A stretch of 47,619 nucleotides of DNA from an uncultured Prevotella sp. (lineage in GTDB: Bacteria > Bacteroidota > Bacteroidia > Bacteroidales > Bacteroidaceae). Made by a program: the position numbers and the translations under genes. The stretch lies in assembly GCA_937907705.1 (NCBI GenBank), contig CALCVP010000052.1, forward strand, positions 1-47,619, in the 5' to 3' direction. Of the stretch, positions 24,191 through 33,317 are shown one piece after another (the stretch's first letter is position 1; every line of letters starts with the position of its first letter). The notes under the pieces were generated by a model that worked only from the letters and a program-made list of their open reading frames with translations, was not told the DNA's origin and searched no databases.

Positions 24191-24358
24191 ATGGCTTACG
24201 TAATTGGTGACAACTGTATCGCATGCGGTACATGTATCGATGAGTGCCCAGTAGGTGCAATCTCTGAGGGCGACAAGTATTCAATCAATCCTGATATGTG
24301 CACAGAGTGTGGCACATGCGCTGATGTTTGCCCTAACGATGCGATTTCTCTTCCATAA
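24191..24358 (+). CDS. 2[4Fe-4S] ferredoxin
   Basis: 55 residues, the size of clostridial-type ferredoxins. Two CxxCxxCxxxCP cluster motifs are visible: Cys9-Cys12-Cys15-Cys19-Pro20 and Cys37-Cys40-Cys43-Cys47-Pro48. It is a small cytoplasmic electron carrier, probably serving pyruvate:ferredoxin oxidoreductase or Rnf-type enzymes in an anaerobe. It has its own promoter and a strong terminator, so it is a single-gene transcript. Strong codon bias and a strong promoter suggest high expression. Confidence 0.95.
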   Translation: MAYVIGDNCIACGTCIDECPVGAISEGDKYSINPDMCTECGTCADVCPNDAISLP

Positions 24359-24386
24359 GGAATAGCAGTTGTTTAGTAAAGATTAT

Positions 24387-24419
24387 AACGGTCGACAGTA
24401 AAACTGTCGACCGTTTTTT
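24387..24419 (+). terminator. Terminator of the ferredoxin gene
   Basis: AACGGTCGACAGT and ACTGTCGACCGTT form a perfect 13-bp stem with a 3-nt loop, followed by TTTT. Confidence 0.92.
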
Positions 24420-24479
24420 GTTAGTATCAATGTCTGACACAACTATCCATTATAGCATGCAAGCAGACAAAGACACACA

Positions 24480-24526
24480 AAAAGGTCGCATGCTTGCAGT
24501 AACTTCACTGCACATGCGGCCTTTTC
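24480..24526 (-). terminator. Terminator of the minus-strand secreted-protein pair
   Basis: AAAAGGTCGCATG and CATGCGGCCTTTT pair with one G-T wobble, with an inner GCAGT/ACTGC stem. The hairpin ends about 40 nt from the 24565 stop codon and has A/T tracts on both sides, so it may act in both directions. Confidence 0.75.
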
Positions 24527-24564
24527 TGATATGAAGGCAACAGCCTTCAGTGCATGAATATTAA

Positions 24565-25893
24565 TTATTTAGCCATCTCAAGCTTCAAGCCTTGCTGCTT
24601 CATAGCAGGTACAACACCTGTCTTGGCTGCCTTTGTGCCTGCCTTGACAATACGCGTGGCTACCGAAGCTGCCTTGTATTGAGCGGCTGCTGACTGGGCA
24701 GACTGGTTGGTGTTGGTGGCTACCATAGTGAGCGGTCCCCACTCGTCGTTGGCATTTTTAGCCATAGATACAGCGTAATACTCGGTGTTAGGCTCTACAG
24801 TCCAGTTGGCAGCATCCTCGCCTATCTGGTCCCAATAAGAATCCCATGGGTTGAACGGGTTGGTGTCAGACATCAATATTTCCTTCATCTTGTCTTCACT
24901 GCCGATGCTCTCGTCATAATATGCCTTTGAAACGAGCAAGTCATGATGGAGACTGGTCTGGTCGTTAGGCGTATAGGTTACAGGCAAATAGAAACCGTCT
25001 AAAGCATTGCCGCCCATCTTGCCGACAGTAATGGTGGTTTGAGCTACACCTTCGCCACCCATCTTGGCAGTGGTAACGGGTATCACTACCATCTCGCCAT
25101 AGTTGCCGTTCGCATCAGTAGGCACTACATAAACCTCATAATCGGTGTTTGGCTTCAAGCCATTCCAGGTGTTGGTAGCCGTCTTGTCGTAAGCATAGCC
25201 ACTGAACTGCTTTACCATGTCTTCCATGTTAGAGAAGCCGAACATAGGTCCCCACTGCTCAAACTGCGACTGTGCCTCGCCTTTGCCAAACTCACACCAG
25301 TAGAAAGCCTTGCAGTCGGCATTAGGGGTAACGGTCAGTGTAAACTCAGTACCTTTCACATCGTCTACCGTATAAGTAACGCCAGGATTACCCACAAGCA
25401 GTGCTTTAGGAGTGGTAAACTCGGCACGGCTGGTCTCGCAAGGCACACCATAGCCGTCATAAGCCAAGGTTATGATGGTGTAAGAAGTGTTAGGCTTGAT
25501 GCCCTCTACACCGGTAAGCTGCGCATTGGTAAAGTCTTGGTAGAATTTCTGTGCGTTTTTCTGCTCGAAATATTTTGCCATGGTATCGTCATCATATTTC
25601 TTGGCGGTATTGGTTGGCAACACGTCAATGCAGTAGCCTACGTCTTCACCGGAACGGGTTACGGCCACCCAAAGAGTATCACCTGTGGCACCGGTAGAAT
25701 AATTCTTGTATTCCACGGTGGCAACTACATTGCCGTCTTGGCGTGCAAAATAGATACTGTCTACCTTGTCTATGGCGTATGCCTTGTCTCCCACTTTAGT
25801 CTGCAATATCATACGGTTGGGAGTATTGTCTGTCTGTGCACTTGCGGTCAGTGTAGCCAGTGCAAGCGCAGCTATGGTAAATGTCTTTTTCAT
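24565..25893 (-). CDS. Secreted protein with two fibronectin-III-like domains
   Basis: 442 residues with a signal peptide (to about residue 19, TASAQ). Near the N-terminus is a short module, AYAIDKVDSIYFARQDG, common in surface proteins of Prevotella and Bacteroides. At least two Fn3-like domains follow, with the typical GIKPNTSYTIITLAYD and GLKPNTDYEVYVVPTD strands. The C-terminus (about 405-442) is an Ala/Lys-rich tail without a recognisable T9SS sorting domain. Function unknown. The ATG overlaps the stop of the upstream gene by 4 nt, so the two proteins are made together. The partner does carry a sorting-like C-terminal domain. Confidence 0.75.
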   Translation of the reverse strand: MKKTFTIAALALATLTASAQTDNTPNRMILQTKVGDKAYAIDKVDSIYFARQDGNVVATVEYKNYSTGATGDTLWVAVTRSGEDVGYCIDVLPTNTAKKYDDDTMAKYFEQKNAQKFYQDFTNAQLTGVEGIKPNTSYTIITLAYDGYGVPCETSRAEFTTPKALLVGNPGVTYTVDDVKGTEFTLTVTPNADCKAFYWCEFGKGEAQSQFEQWGPMFGFSNMEDMVKQFSGYAYDKTATNTWNGLKPNTDYEVYVVPTDANGNYGEMVVIPVTTAKMGGEGVAQTTITVGKMGGNALDGFYLPVTYTPNDQTSLHHDLLVSKAYYDESIGSEDKMKEILMSDTNPFNPWDSYWDQIGEDAANWTVEPNTEYYAVSMAKNANDEWGPLTMVATNTNQSAQSAAAQYKAASVATRIVKAGTKAAKTGVVPAMKQQGLKLEMAK

Positions 25894-26363
25894 TGCTTTA
25901 CGAATTTAAATGTCTGATTGTTAACCTTTAATACATACACGCCGTTAGCCAGCCCTTCGGTGCTAATGGCTGAACCGTCCCATGCGTTGATGCTCATTAC
26001 GCGCTGTCCGCTCACAGTGTAGAGGGCAGTATTGGCGCCATTGATGCCTTGTGCAGACAGGATGCCCTGCCAGTAAGCAATGTTCAACTGGCCTTTGGTG
26101 CCTACCAATTGACCGATGGCAGTGGCAGTAGTGCCAAAGACAAGACCTTTGACATCGGCAAGGTTGAATACGGTGGGGGCTTCTGTTTCGGTCGTGTAGA
26201 CCATGAGTTGCCCGCCTGCAAACGTCAAGCCTTTAATGGAGCTTAGCGAAAGCTTGGTAGGAGATGTCCCGTTGTACACAGTAAGGTTGTCTGCCGCATG
26301 AAGCGGAGAGATACCTAACATAGTGAATACGGAAGCAACCAACAAAATAAGATTCTTCCTCAT
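25890..26363 (-). CDS. Small secreted protein with T9SS type A-like sorting domain
   Basis: 157 residues: signal peptide (to about residue 23), a central region with two copies of a short module (LSLSSIKGLTFAGGQLMVY and FNLADVKGLVFGTT), and a C-terminal domain ending LANGVYVLKVNNQTFKFVKQ. That ending has the GVYVLKV...KFVKQ pattern of type A T9SS signals, which direct export across the outer membrane and anchoring to surface lipopolysaccharide. The central module resembles the VDSIYF module of the downstream protein. First gene of a two-gene operon with a TATCTTTG element at 26404-26411. Confidence 0.75.
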   Translation of the reverse strand: MRKNLILLVASVFTMLGISPLHAADNLTVYNGTSPTKLSLSSIKGLTFAGGQLMVYTTETEAPTVFNLADVKGLVFGTTATAIGQLVGTKGQLNIAYWQGILSAQGINGANTALYTVSGQRVMSINAWDGSAISTEGLANGVYVLKVNNQTFKFVKQ

Positions 26364-26403
26364 AGCAATTCTGTTAATTAATTTGATAAATAGTTATTGC
26401 TTA

Positions 26404-26411
26404 CAAAGATA
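26404..26411 (-). promoter_or_regulatory. -7 promoter element of the 26363-24565 operon
   Basis: TATCTTTG on the minus strand, about 40 nt upstream of the ATG at 26363. The -33 region is A/T-rich without a clear TTTG. Confidence 0.55.
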
Positions 26412-26511
26412 AATAAAAATTGAATAAAAATAACATGGAATAGAGAAAAAAGTTTTTTCTGTCGATAAGAAATCTAAATTGTTTAATTTCTATCTTTTTG
26501 CCAAGCATTTG

Positions 26512-26643
26512 ATAGCATAACTCTTGGCTTCCGATAGCTATGCAATCAGACAGCAATAACAGTGCTATCGGCAAGCAATAGCTATGCAAATGGAAGGCAA
26601 AAGCACTGTTGTCGGAAATGGAAAGACCTGCTTCTTTCATATT
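26512..26643. repeat. 22-bp degenerate tandem repeat array (array C)
   Basis: Six units start at 26512, 26534, 26556, 26578, 26600 and 26622, all exactly 22 bp apart. Their openings are ATAGCATAAC, ATAGCTATGC, ATAACAGTGC, ATAGCTATGC, AAAGCACTGT and AAAGACCTGC. The second half of each unit is more variable, with a recurring CGG/TGG. The array lies in the gap between two minus-strand genes, between a promoter on one side and a terminator on the other. Confidence 0.85.
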
Positions 26644-26748
26644 TCAGCTTGCAATGAACATATTTGTCTTCTGTCATGCAACTTACAGCTGCCAAGACTT
26701 GCTTTAGATTTTCATCGGTTAGACAATGCTCATGCCAAACATATACAG

Positions 26749-26789
26749 AAAATGGGGAGTACAGCACAACTCCATACTCCCCATTTTTT
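26749..26789. terminator. Terminator of the 793-residue adhesin gene
   Basis: AAAATGGGGAGTA and TACTCCCCATTTT form a perfect 13-bp stem around a 13-nt loop, with T/A tracts on both sides. It lies 33 nt beyond the stop codon at 26822. Confidence 0.85.
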
Positions 26790-26821
26790 CATTTGGCTGG
26801 CGGTTCATACCCACCCGACAT

Positions 26822-29203
26822 TTATCTTCTGACAAAGCGCAGTGTCTGGCTACCCACACTGAAATTGACCTTAACTACATATACACCAGCCTTGAGCGAT
26901 GCAATGTCAAGACGGTTGCTTTGAGTAGAAGCAACTGTTCTGCCACTCAAATCAACAACATGTATAGAAGTGGCTCCATTCGAACTGATGGCATTGTCGG
27001 TAACAACAATCGGCTTGTTTACCGTATTTTCCACTGCCAACACACCCGTAGTGATGTTTCCATAAATTCCAATGTTGTCAAGACTAAGGAAATCACCTAT
27101 TCCCGTAGTAAGGTTGAATGCTACATAAATATCCTTTCCTGCATATTTTCCGAGGTTTACACCGCGTGTTTTCGGGGCAACAGACTCGTTCTTTATTTCT
27201 GCTTCAGTAGAATACCAATAATCTTCTGGCCTTCCTGATCCGTCAGACACTTTCACCTTATAGCTCTCAAGATAATTCGGATTGCCGGAACTTGCGTCCC
27301 ATACAAGATACGTATTGTCGCTGTTCACCTTGAACTGAGGAAGTATCACCCATCTGTCGGCACTGGAAGCACCGTCTATCCAGCTTGTTCCACCAAATAC
27401 ATAGTTGCCATACATCTTATGGGTTGCACCAAGGGCAATGATGCCCCAGCCGTATTCATTGAACTCTTCGCCGGCATCAGGATTTACCTTGCCTTTGTCT
27501 CCTGTATAGAAAGTAAAGTCCGCAGGAACCTTATTGTCTTCAAAATCATACAACTTAGCAGGAGTATCGAGCACGACAAACTCTTTCTCTACAGAGTTGT
27601 TCGTGTTGTCTTCATCAACGTCACAGTCTACCGACACCTTCACTGTATGCTTGCCGGGAGCCAATCCGCTGAGTACATTCTGCGAAGTCAATGACGTGAT
27701 TTGCTGAGCTTTGATGTTGATGTCAGAAGAAGCCTTCTGCACTCCGTCAACATATACATTCAGAGAGCCTTCTGCATCCTTTATCCCTACATTCTTCAAC
27801 ACAAAGGATACGTCCTTGTCGTTTGGAGTCCTGACATAGTCATAAGGAGCGGAAATCTCGCTTACCACAAGGTCTACAGCATCGCCAGAAGCCTTGTAGA
27901 ACTGCACGTCGTCTACAGTAAGCCAGTTCTCATCCTTGTCGCTGTAAGCATAGAAGCCAAGGTATATTGTTTGCGGCTTGTCAAAATGCACGACCTTGAA
28001 AGACTCCTGATATTCTCCCTGCTGAATGGCAGGCTGGTCATCTATAACTGTTTTCATGTCATCAGGAGTATCCCCATTGCCGTAGTAGACACGGAGCTTC
28101 TCTGTATGGCCGTCAGTACCGGAATACCAGTAGCGCAGCACATAATCGCCTGCCTCCACGTTGATACCGTCAAGAATAGCCCAGTCATCGGCATTGTTTT
28201 CCTTATTGTAGTTGTAGGCAAGACAGCCGTATCCCGTGCGCGACATATTCATATAGCCAGACGATGTATAGACCTCCCAATCGCCGTTGTCCTTATTGAG
28301 ATTGTAGAACTTAAATTCATCCTTGTCCTCTGCCAACTCAAAACCACATTTATACGGAGCGTTGACCGGTCCAAAATGGCGTACACGTACAGTAAGCGTG
28401 TCATTCTCTGGTAAAATATCGTTTTCATCGACAGTATATGCTTTCAGCACATAGCGGTGGTGCGGAGTGGAAAGGTCTGCCTTTGCATGAAAGGTATATT
28501 CCATTTCTTTTCCAGGTTCAAGCAAGGCATCCACCTTTTCCTTTACCGGTTCGCTGTCATCAACTTTATATGCCAGCTCAAATCCTGATGCAGCATCCAG
28601 TCCATCGTTCTTTATCTTCACCTTCACTGTCTCGTTGCCCAAATTCTTGCCCGAAACAGGCGCAAGTACTTCACTTACCTTGAGGTCTACAGCCTTGGCA
28701 ACCTTTTTCACAGAGAACGAACACAGGTAGAACTTCCAATGGTCGGCAGCACTCGTTACATGAAAACCGACTCTGAAAGGCTTGCCCTTTTCTACATCCA
28801 TCAAGAAATATCCCGGAGTATAGCTTGCCTTTACATCCTCTTGGGATGCCCGCTTTGTGGTCATGCCGGCAACGCTGTTTTCTACACCCGTATACACATC
28901 CATGGACTCTCCACTGCTTGTACCGTAAGTGGTGTAGCTTACAATCACCTTGCCACTTTCCGCAGGTGTTATTTCTGGGGAAATAAACCAATCGTTAGCC
29001 TGGTTTGTGGCAGAATAGTTATAATATACTTTCGAATAAGATCCCTCTCCATCGTATTTCCATGTAGAGCCATCGTTGTTCTCGTCAAGAACAGTCCATT
29101 TTTTGAACTCATCTTCGGAGGAAAAGTCTGCTGAATAATAATTCTGGGCATTCATTGCCAAACTTGTGACAAGAAATGCCGAAGTAAGTAACAATTTATT
29201 CAT
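26822..29203 (-). CDS. Cleaved-adhesin (choice-of-anchor J) protein with T9SS sorting domain
   Basis: 793 residues, large secreted surface protein. Signal peptide ends near residue 19 (MNAQ). Three anchor-J/cleaved-adhesin-type jelly-roll domains (about 20-170, 275-440 and 548-700) have repeats of the NDWFISPEI / DDWAILDGI / DRWVILPQF pattern. They alternate with two CARDB-like beta domains (about 171-270 and 442-545, VDLKVSEVLAPV and VDLVVSEISAPY). The last 80 residues are a type A T9SS signal (SIHVVDLSGRTVAS, ending SLKAGVYVVKVNFSVGSQTLRFV). Related modules occur in gingipain haemagglutinin regions, so adhesion or glycan/protein binding is possible. No protease domain is present. A TACCTTTG element lies at 29247-29254. 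Confidence 0.85.
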   Translation of the reverse strand: MNKLLLTSAFLVTSLAMNAQNYYSADFSSEDEFKKWTVLDENNDGSTWKYDGEGSYSKVYYNYSATNQANDWFISPEITPAESGKVIVSYTTYGTSSGESMDVYTGVENSVAGMTTKRASQEDVKASYTPGYFLMDVEKGKPFRVGFHVTSAADHWKFYLCSFSVKKVAKAVDLKVSEVLAPVSGKNLGNETVKVKIKNDGLDAASGFELAYKVDDSEPVKEKVDALLEPGKEMEYTFHAKADLSTPHHRYVLKAYTVDENDILPENDTLTVRVRHFGPVNAPYKCGFELAEDKDEFKFYNLNKDNGDWEVYTSSGYMNMSRTGYGCLAYNYNKENNADDWAILDGINVEAGDYVLRYWYSGTDGHTEKLRVYYGNGDTPDDMKTVIDDQPAIQQGEYQESFKVVHFDKPQTIYLGFYAYSDKDENWLTVDDVQFYKASGDAVDLVVSEISAPYDYVRTPNDKDVSFVLKNVGIKDAEGSLNVYVDGVQKASSDINIKAQQITSLTSQNVLSGLAPGKHTVKVSVDCDVDEDNTNNSVEKEFVVLDTPAKLYDFEDNKVPADFTFYTGDKGKVNPDAGEEFNEYGWGIIALGATHKMYGNYVFGGTSWIDGASSADRWVILPQFKVNSDNTYLVWDASSGNPNYLESYKVKVSDGSGRPEDYWYSTEAEIKNESVAPKTRGVNLGKYAGKDIYVAFNLTTGIGDFLSLDNIGIYGNITTGVLAVENTVNKPIVVTDNAISSNGATSIHVVDLSGRTVASTQSNRLDIASLKAGVYVVKVNFSVGSQTLRFVRR

Positions 29204-29246
29204 CTAAATACCTTTATTATATTGAATTAATATGAAATCACGCATA

Positions 29247-29254
29247 CAAAGGTA
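29247..29254 (-). promoter_or_regulatory. -7 promoter element of the 793-residue adhesin gene
   Basis: TACCTTTG on the minus strand, 43 nt upstream of the ATG. The -33 element was not clear. Confidence 0.55.
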
Positions 29255-29373
29255 AAGTTAATGTAGCATATATTGATACAAATGCTGCTTTCATTTTGCC
29301 TTTTTAACCAAACTGTAATATATTTAAATTTGTTAAACACTGGACAAATCTGCAAGATACTAAACATTTTAGC

Positions 29374-29381
29374 TATATTTG
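29374..29381 (+). promoter_or_regulatory. -7 promoter element of the outer membrane barrel gene
   Basis: TATATTTG followed by CATTTG, 59 nt upstream of the 29441 start, divergent from the adhesin promoter. Confidence 0.55.
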
Positions 29382-29440
29382 CATTTGATCATTTCCAAGT
29401 AGAGATGGCATAAAGGAAAACAATATTAGAAACAAAGAAA

Positions 29441-31690
29441 ATGGAAAACAAGAAAATTGTGTTGTTTGCCGTGGCATTGGCTGCGGCAAACGGAGTGTGG
29501 GCACAATCAAAAAAGTCCACTGAAATAAATGATTCTGCCATTCATGACTCCATCAAACTGAAAGAGGTAACCGTGGTGGCGGCAAGGCCTGTGGTAAAGA
29601 TGGAAACCGACAAGATGACTTACAATGTGCAGCAAGACACAGAGGCTAAAGCAGCCACTGTACTCGACATTCTGCGCAAGGTGCCTATGGTTACCGTAGA
29701 CGGGCAAGACAACATAACGGTGAACGGCTCATCTGATTTTAAGGTATATGTAGACAACAAGCCCAACCCCATGTTTTCAGCCAATGCCTCACAGATATTC
29801 AAGGCCATGCCTGCTTCTATGGTCAAGAATATAGAGGTAATAACCAATCCTGGCGCAAAATACGATGCTGAGGGAACAGGCGGCATACTCAACATTACCC
29901 TGATGAAAACCAACCAGGCCAACAACACCACCAATGGATATAACGGCAACGTGAGTCTAATGGCAAGCAACCGGGGCAGCAAGGGCTCTGCTTTTATCAG
30001 TGGTTCACAGGGAAAGCTGACTTACAGCGCCAATGCACTGTATGCTTATCAACGCATGAACGGCAGTGATATTATGCTCTCACGTGCTGAAGCCGATGGC
30101 TCCAACATGGCATATCAGCAGCACAGTAATCTAAAGCAGCCGTTTGCAATGGGCAACATCAGCTTGGGATACGAAATAGACTCATTGAGCAACTTGAACG
30201 TATCGGCTGGACTAACCGACTTCTGTCAGCGCACTGAGGGCAACCCTGTTACACGCATGTGGGGCGGACGCTATGGACAAGGTTTTAGCTATGGCAACTG
30301 GATGAAGCAGAAAGAGAGCCACCGCTCGTTTAACGGCAGCATTGATTATCAGCGTTTTTTCAATAGCGAGCGGTCCAGCTATATGATACTGAGCTATCTG
30401 TTTAACAGCAATCCATCGCAAACAGACAACCGTATCATGTATGACAATGCTGAGGACATCAGCCAGATAACGTTGGCAAACATGCTGTCAAAGAACAAGG
30501 CAAACGGTACTGAGCACACCTTGCAGGCTGATTTTACCGAGGCATTGAGCCCACACCACAAGCTGAACTTCGGCGGAAAATACATCATGCACATAGACAA
30601 AGCCGATGCTCAGTATTATAGTTTGGCTGCTGACGGTGAAACTACCTTGGTGCCGGCAAACAGCATGAACTATAAAAACACACAGAACATTGCTGCCGGC
30701 TATGCTGAGTGGAAAGGGTCAATGGGCAAGACCAGTGCCACGGCGGGCATGAGATATGAACACACTTGGCTAAGCGTAGACTATCATGAAGGACAGGGCA
30801 CCGACTTTAACCGCAACTATGGCACACTGGTGCCCAATGCCAGTGTGTCGTGGACGGTAAATCCGAGCTTCAATGTGGGCATCAACTATAATATGCGCAT
30901 CATGCGTCCGGGCATCACTTATCTTAATCCTTATATAAACCGCTCAGACCCTACCAAATTAGTATATGGCAATGCCGACCTTGATGTAGAGAAAACACAC
31001 AATGTGAGCATGGTGCTCAACTACTTCTCCATGCGGTTCATGATGAATGCCACACTCAGCCAAAGCTTCTGCAACAATAAGGTGGAACAATACAGCTTTA
31101 TAGACGGCCATAACCTGCTGAACCAAACATACGGCAATGTGGCCAACAACAGGACAACAAAGTTGAACCTCTTTGTGAATTGGCTGCTATTTGCCAAAAC
31201 CCGCCTTGTCATGACCCATGAACTGGATTACAGCAACTTCAGCAGCGACAGATTACACACCAAGAATTATGGCTGGCATTATAGCGGCTACATGGGCTTG
31301 CAACAGCAGTTGCCTTGGCAGTTAGAGTGGAGCTTGGGCTGCATTGCGCAGACACGCAGCCACACACTGCAAGGCGACAATAGTGGCATGTCGTTCGTAT
31401 ACTCTACCCTATCGAAAGCACTGCTGAAAGACAAACTCAACTTGAGCTTGATATTCATTACACCGTTCTCAGACAAGTTGGACATCAAAAACCGCGTATA
31501 TGGCACCGATTATGTGCAGTATATGCACGTAAAGGTACCTATAAGACAACTGAATGTTACACTGACATGGAAGTTCGGCAACACCAAGAAGCAGTTTGCA
31601 CAACACAAATCGAATATCTCCAATGACTTCCAAAATCAGCAATCGCAAGGACAGTCCATTAGCAATATGGGCACAGGCAGTGTGCAGTAA
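29441..31690 (+). CDS. TonB-dependent outer membrane beta-barrel protein (OMP_b-brl_3 type)
   Basis: 749 residues: signal peptide (to about residue 21, VWAQ), TonB-box-like LKEVTVVAARP, a plug domain (about 50-150: TVLDILRKVPMVTVDGQDNITVNG in parts, IEVITNPGAKYDAEGTGGILNI) and a large C-terminal barrel. This is the family of Bacteroidota receptors without a SusD partner, often called outer membrane beta-barrel family protein. The usual carboxypeptidase-regulatory N-terminal domain is missing, so it is shorter than many relatives (about 800-900). The Ser/Gln-rich end after the last strand (SNISNDFQNQQSQ) is unusual. It is monocistronic; substrate unknown. The neighbouring TonB operon would energise it. 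Confidence 0.85.
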   Translation: MENKKIVLFAVALAAANGVWAQSKKSTEINDSAIHDSIKLKEVTVVAARPVVKMETDKMTYNVQQDTEAKAATVLDILRKVPMVTVDGQDNITVNGSSDFKVYVDNKPNPMFSANASQIFKAMPASMVKNIEVITNPGAKYDAEGTGGILNITLMKTNQANNTTNGYNGNVSLMASNRGSKGSAFISGSQGKLTYSANALYAYQRMNGSDIMLSRAEADGSNMAYQQHSNLKQPFAMGNISLGYEIDSLSNLNVSAGLTDFCQRTEGNPVTRMWGGRYGQGFSYGNWMKQKESHRSFNGSIDYQRFFNSERSSYMILSYLFNSNPSQTDNRIMYDNAEDISQITLANMLSKNKANGTEHTLQADFTEALSPHHKLNFGGKYIMHIDKADAQYYSLAADGETTLVPANSMNYKNTQNIAAGYAEWKGSMGKTSATAGMRYEHTWLSVDYHEGQGTDFNRNYGTLVPNASVSWTVNPSFNVGINYNMRIMRPGITYLNPYINRSDPTKLVYGNADLDVEKTHNVSMVLNYFSMRFMMNATLSQSFCNNKVEQYSFIDGHNLLNQTYGNVANNRTTKLNLFVNWLLFAKTRLVMTHELDYSNFSSDRLHTKNYGWHYSGYMGLQQQLPWQLEWSLGCIAQTRSHTLQGDNSGMSFVYSTLSKALLKDKLNLSLIFITPFSDKLDIKNRVYGTDYVQYMHVKVPIRQLNVTLTWKFGNTKKQFAQHKSNISNDFQNQQSQGQSISNMGTGSVQ

Positions 31691-31814
31691 AAGCAAGTGT
31701 GCAGGGCTAAAATAGAGAAAGTGCAAGATTGTTTAAAAGCATTTTATATGCAATTAATTTTGAAAACCTGCATAAGTGGCGTCTTAAACAGCTACTTATG
31801 AATAATGCCAAGAT

Positions 31815-31860
31815 AAAAAAAGAAGGATGCTGGCATTTGCTATGCATCCTTCTTTTTTAC
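31815..31860. terminator. Bidirectional terminator between barrel gene and TPR gene
   Basis: AAAAAAAGAAGGATGC and GCATCCTTCTTTTTT form a near-perfect 15-bp stem around a 13-nt loop, with A and T tracts on either side. It serves the two convergent genes. Confidence 0.88.
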
Positions 31861-31916
31861 TATAAATGATAAATTATTGATTAATCATTGCCAAAAAATA
31901 AAGACTATGATTACCA

Positions 31917-33317
31917 TTATTTGCCGAGAGCTTGCTTAGCAGTGGCATTAGTTGGATCAATTTCAAGAATTTTGTTCCAATAGCTGTTAGACTGAGCCTT
32001 GTCGTTCTTGAGGTAATAGTAATAACCTAAATAAGAGTAAGGCTCAATAAGCAACTTAGGCTTGTCAGGATTCTCTTGTTTGGTCAACTCAATATACTTC
32101 TCATAGTAAGGCTTAGCCAAACCTTCTTTAGTCTCTGGGTCAAGCTGTGCATTCAAGCGAGCACGCATAATGCTTACATAAGAGAGGTTATTGGGGAACT
32201 TCTCGCCAATGATGCCAAACACTCTATCTGCATTCTTCAGTGCACCTGCCTTATCCTTGCACGCAGGATTGTTGGCCAACTCCGAGTAAAGTTTTGCCAA
32301 ACCATCATAGTCGCTGACCTTAGGATTAGTTACATGCTTGAGATATTCATCATACATAGCCAAGCCCTTTTCATAATCGTTCTTTGCTATATAAGCCTCG
32401 GAAATTTGCTTTCTTACATCATTCAGCTCGCCATTCATCTCCAAAGCCTTGTTAAACTGGGCAATAGCGTTGTCATACTCTTTGTTACCAAGATATGCGT
32501 AGCCATAATACTGATAGTCGCGAGCTGTGAACTTGGCACTGTCAGACTTGTTGAACAGCGCATCTGCATACTTCAAAGCATTGGCATAATCCTTCAAGTC
32601 GGTATAGCTATAAAAGCTCAAGCGGTTTAACGCAGCATCACGAGGATACTTCTGAATACCATTCTGAGCTACCTCAAGGCACTTCTTTGAGTCTGAAGTA
32701 AAGTAAGCTGCCAAGGCATACTCTGTAAGGCGGTTATTGTCAAGCTTGTCAGTAGAAACCTTGTCATAATACTCCTTGGCCTTTGCAAAGCGGTTATTGA
32801 GATAATAGAAGTGAGCAGCTTCTGCGTCTACAGGATAGTCGGGCAGAATGCTGCGGAGCTCTTCCAGCGTAGCCACTGCTTGCTCTACACTACGACCACG
32901 GTAAATATTGGCGTATTTGATGTAACCCTGAGGGTTCTTTGGGTCCATTGTCTTTGCCTGATTGTACCACTGAGCAGCCTCACCGCCATCATTCTTTACA
33001 ACTGCGATATCGCCAAGAAGAATGTAACCTGCTGCTGCATTCTTATCCTTGGAAATAGCCATCTGGCCATACTTCTCTGCATTAACGGTATCCTTAATCT
33101 GGAGATAAGCACGTCCTAAGCCAGCCAAAGCATCAGCATTCTTCTTGTTTACCTTCAAGAAGTCTTTCACTTGGCCTTTTACTGCGTCAGGATTGGTCTT
33201 GTTAGCGATAATGGCTTTAGTAATGGCATCAACATCAGGATTAACATTTTGTGCCATAGTCGGTGCAGTGAATGCTGCCAGCATTGCGCCTGCTAAAAGA
33301 TATTTAATTGCTTTCAT
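31917..33317 (-). CDS. TPR-repeat secreted protein of the TonB operon
   Basis: 466 residues with a signal peptide (to about residue 22, PTMAQ) and about nine tetratricopeptide repeats, for example AGLGRAYLQIKDTVNAEKYG, YYGYAYLGNKEYDNAIAQFN and YLGYYYYLKNDKAQSNSYWN. It is a periplasmic scaffold of unknown partner. It is last after exbB-exbD-exbD-tonB-pstS in an order I know from other Bacteroidales, although a 515-nt gap separates it from the pstS-like gene. No TAnnTTTG element was found in that gap, so transcription may come through from the upstream genes. Confidence 0.8.
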   Translation of the reverse strand: MKAIKYLLAGAMLAAFTAPTMAQNVNPDVDAITKAIIANKTNPDAVKGQVKDFLKVNKKNADALAGLGRAYLQIKDTVNAEKYGQMAISKDKNAAAGYILLGDIAVVKNDGGEAAQWYNQAKTMDPKNPQGYIKYANIYRGRSVEQAVATLEELRSILPDYPVDAEAAHFYYLNNRFAKAKEYYDKVSTDKLDNNRLTEYALAAYFTSDSKKCLEVAQNGIQKYPRDAALNRLSFYSYTDLKDYANALKYADALFNKSDSAKFTARDYQYYGYAYLGNKEYDNAIAQFNKALEMNGELNDVRKQISEAYIAKNDYEKGLAMYDEYLKHVTNPKVSDYDGLAKLYSELANNPACKDKAGALKNADRVFGIIGEKFPNNLSYVSIMRARLNAQLDPETKEGLAKPYYEKYIELTKQENPDKPKLLIEPYSYLGYYYYLKNDKAQSNSYWNKILEIDPTNATAKQALGK

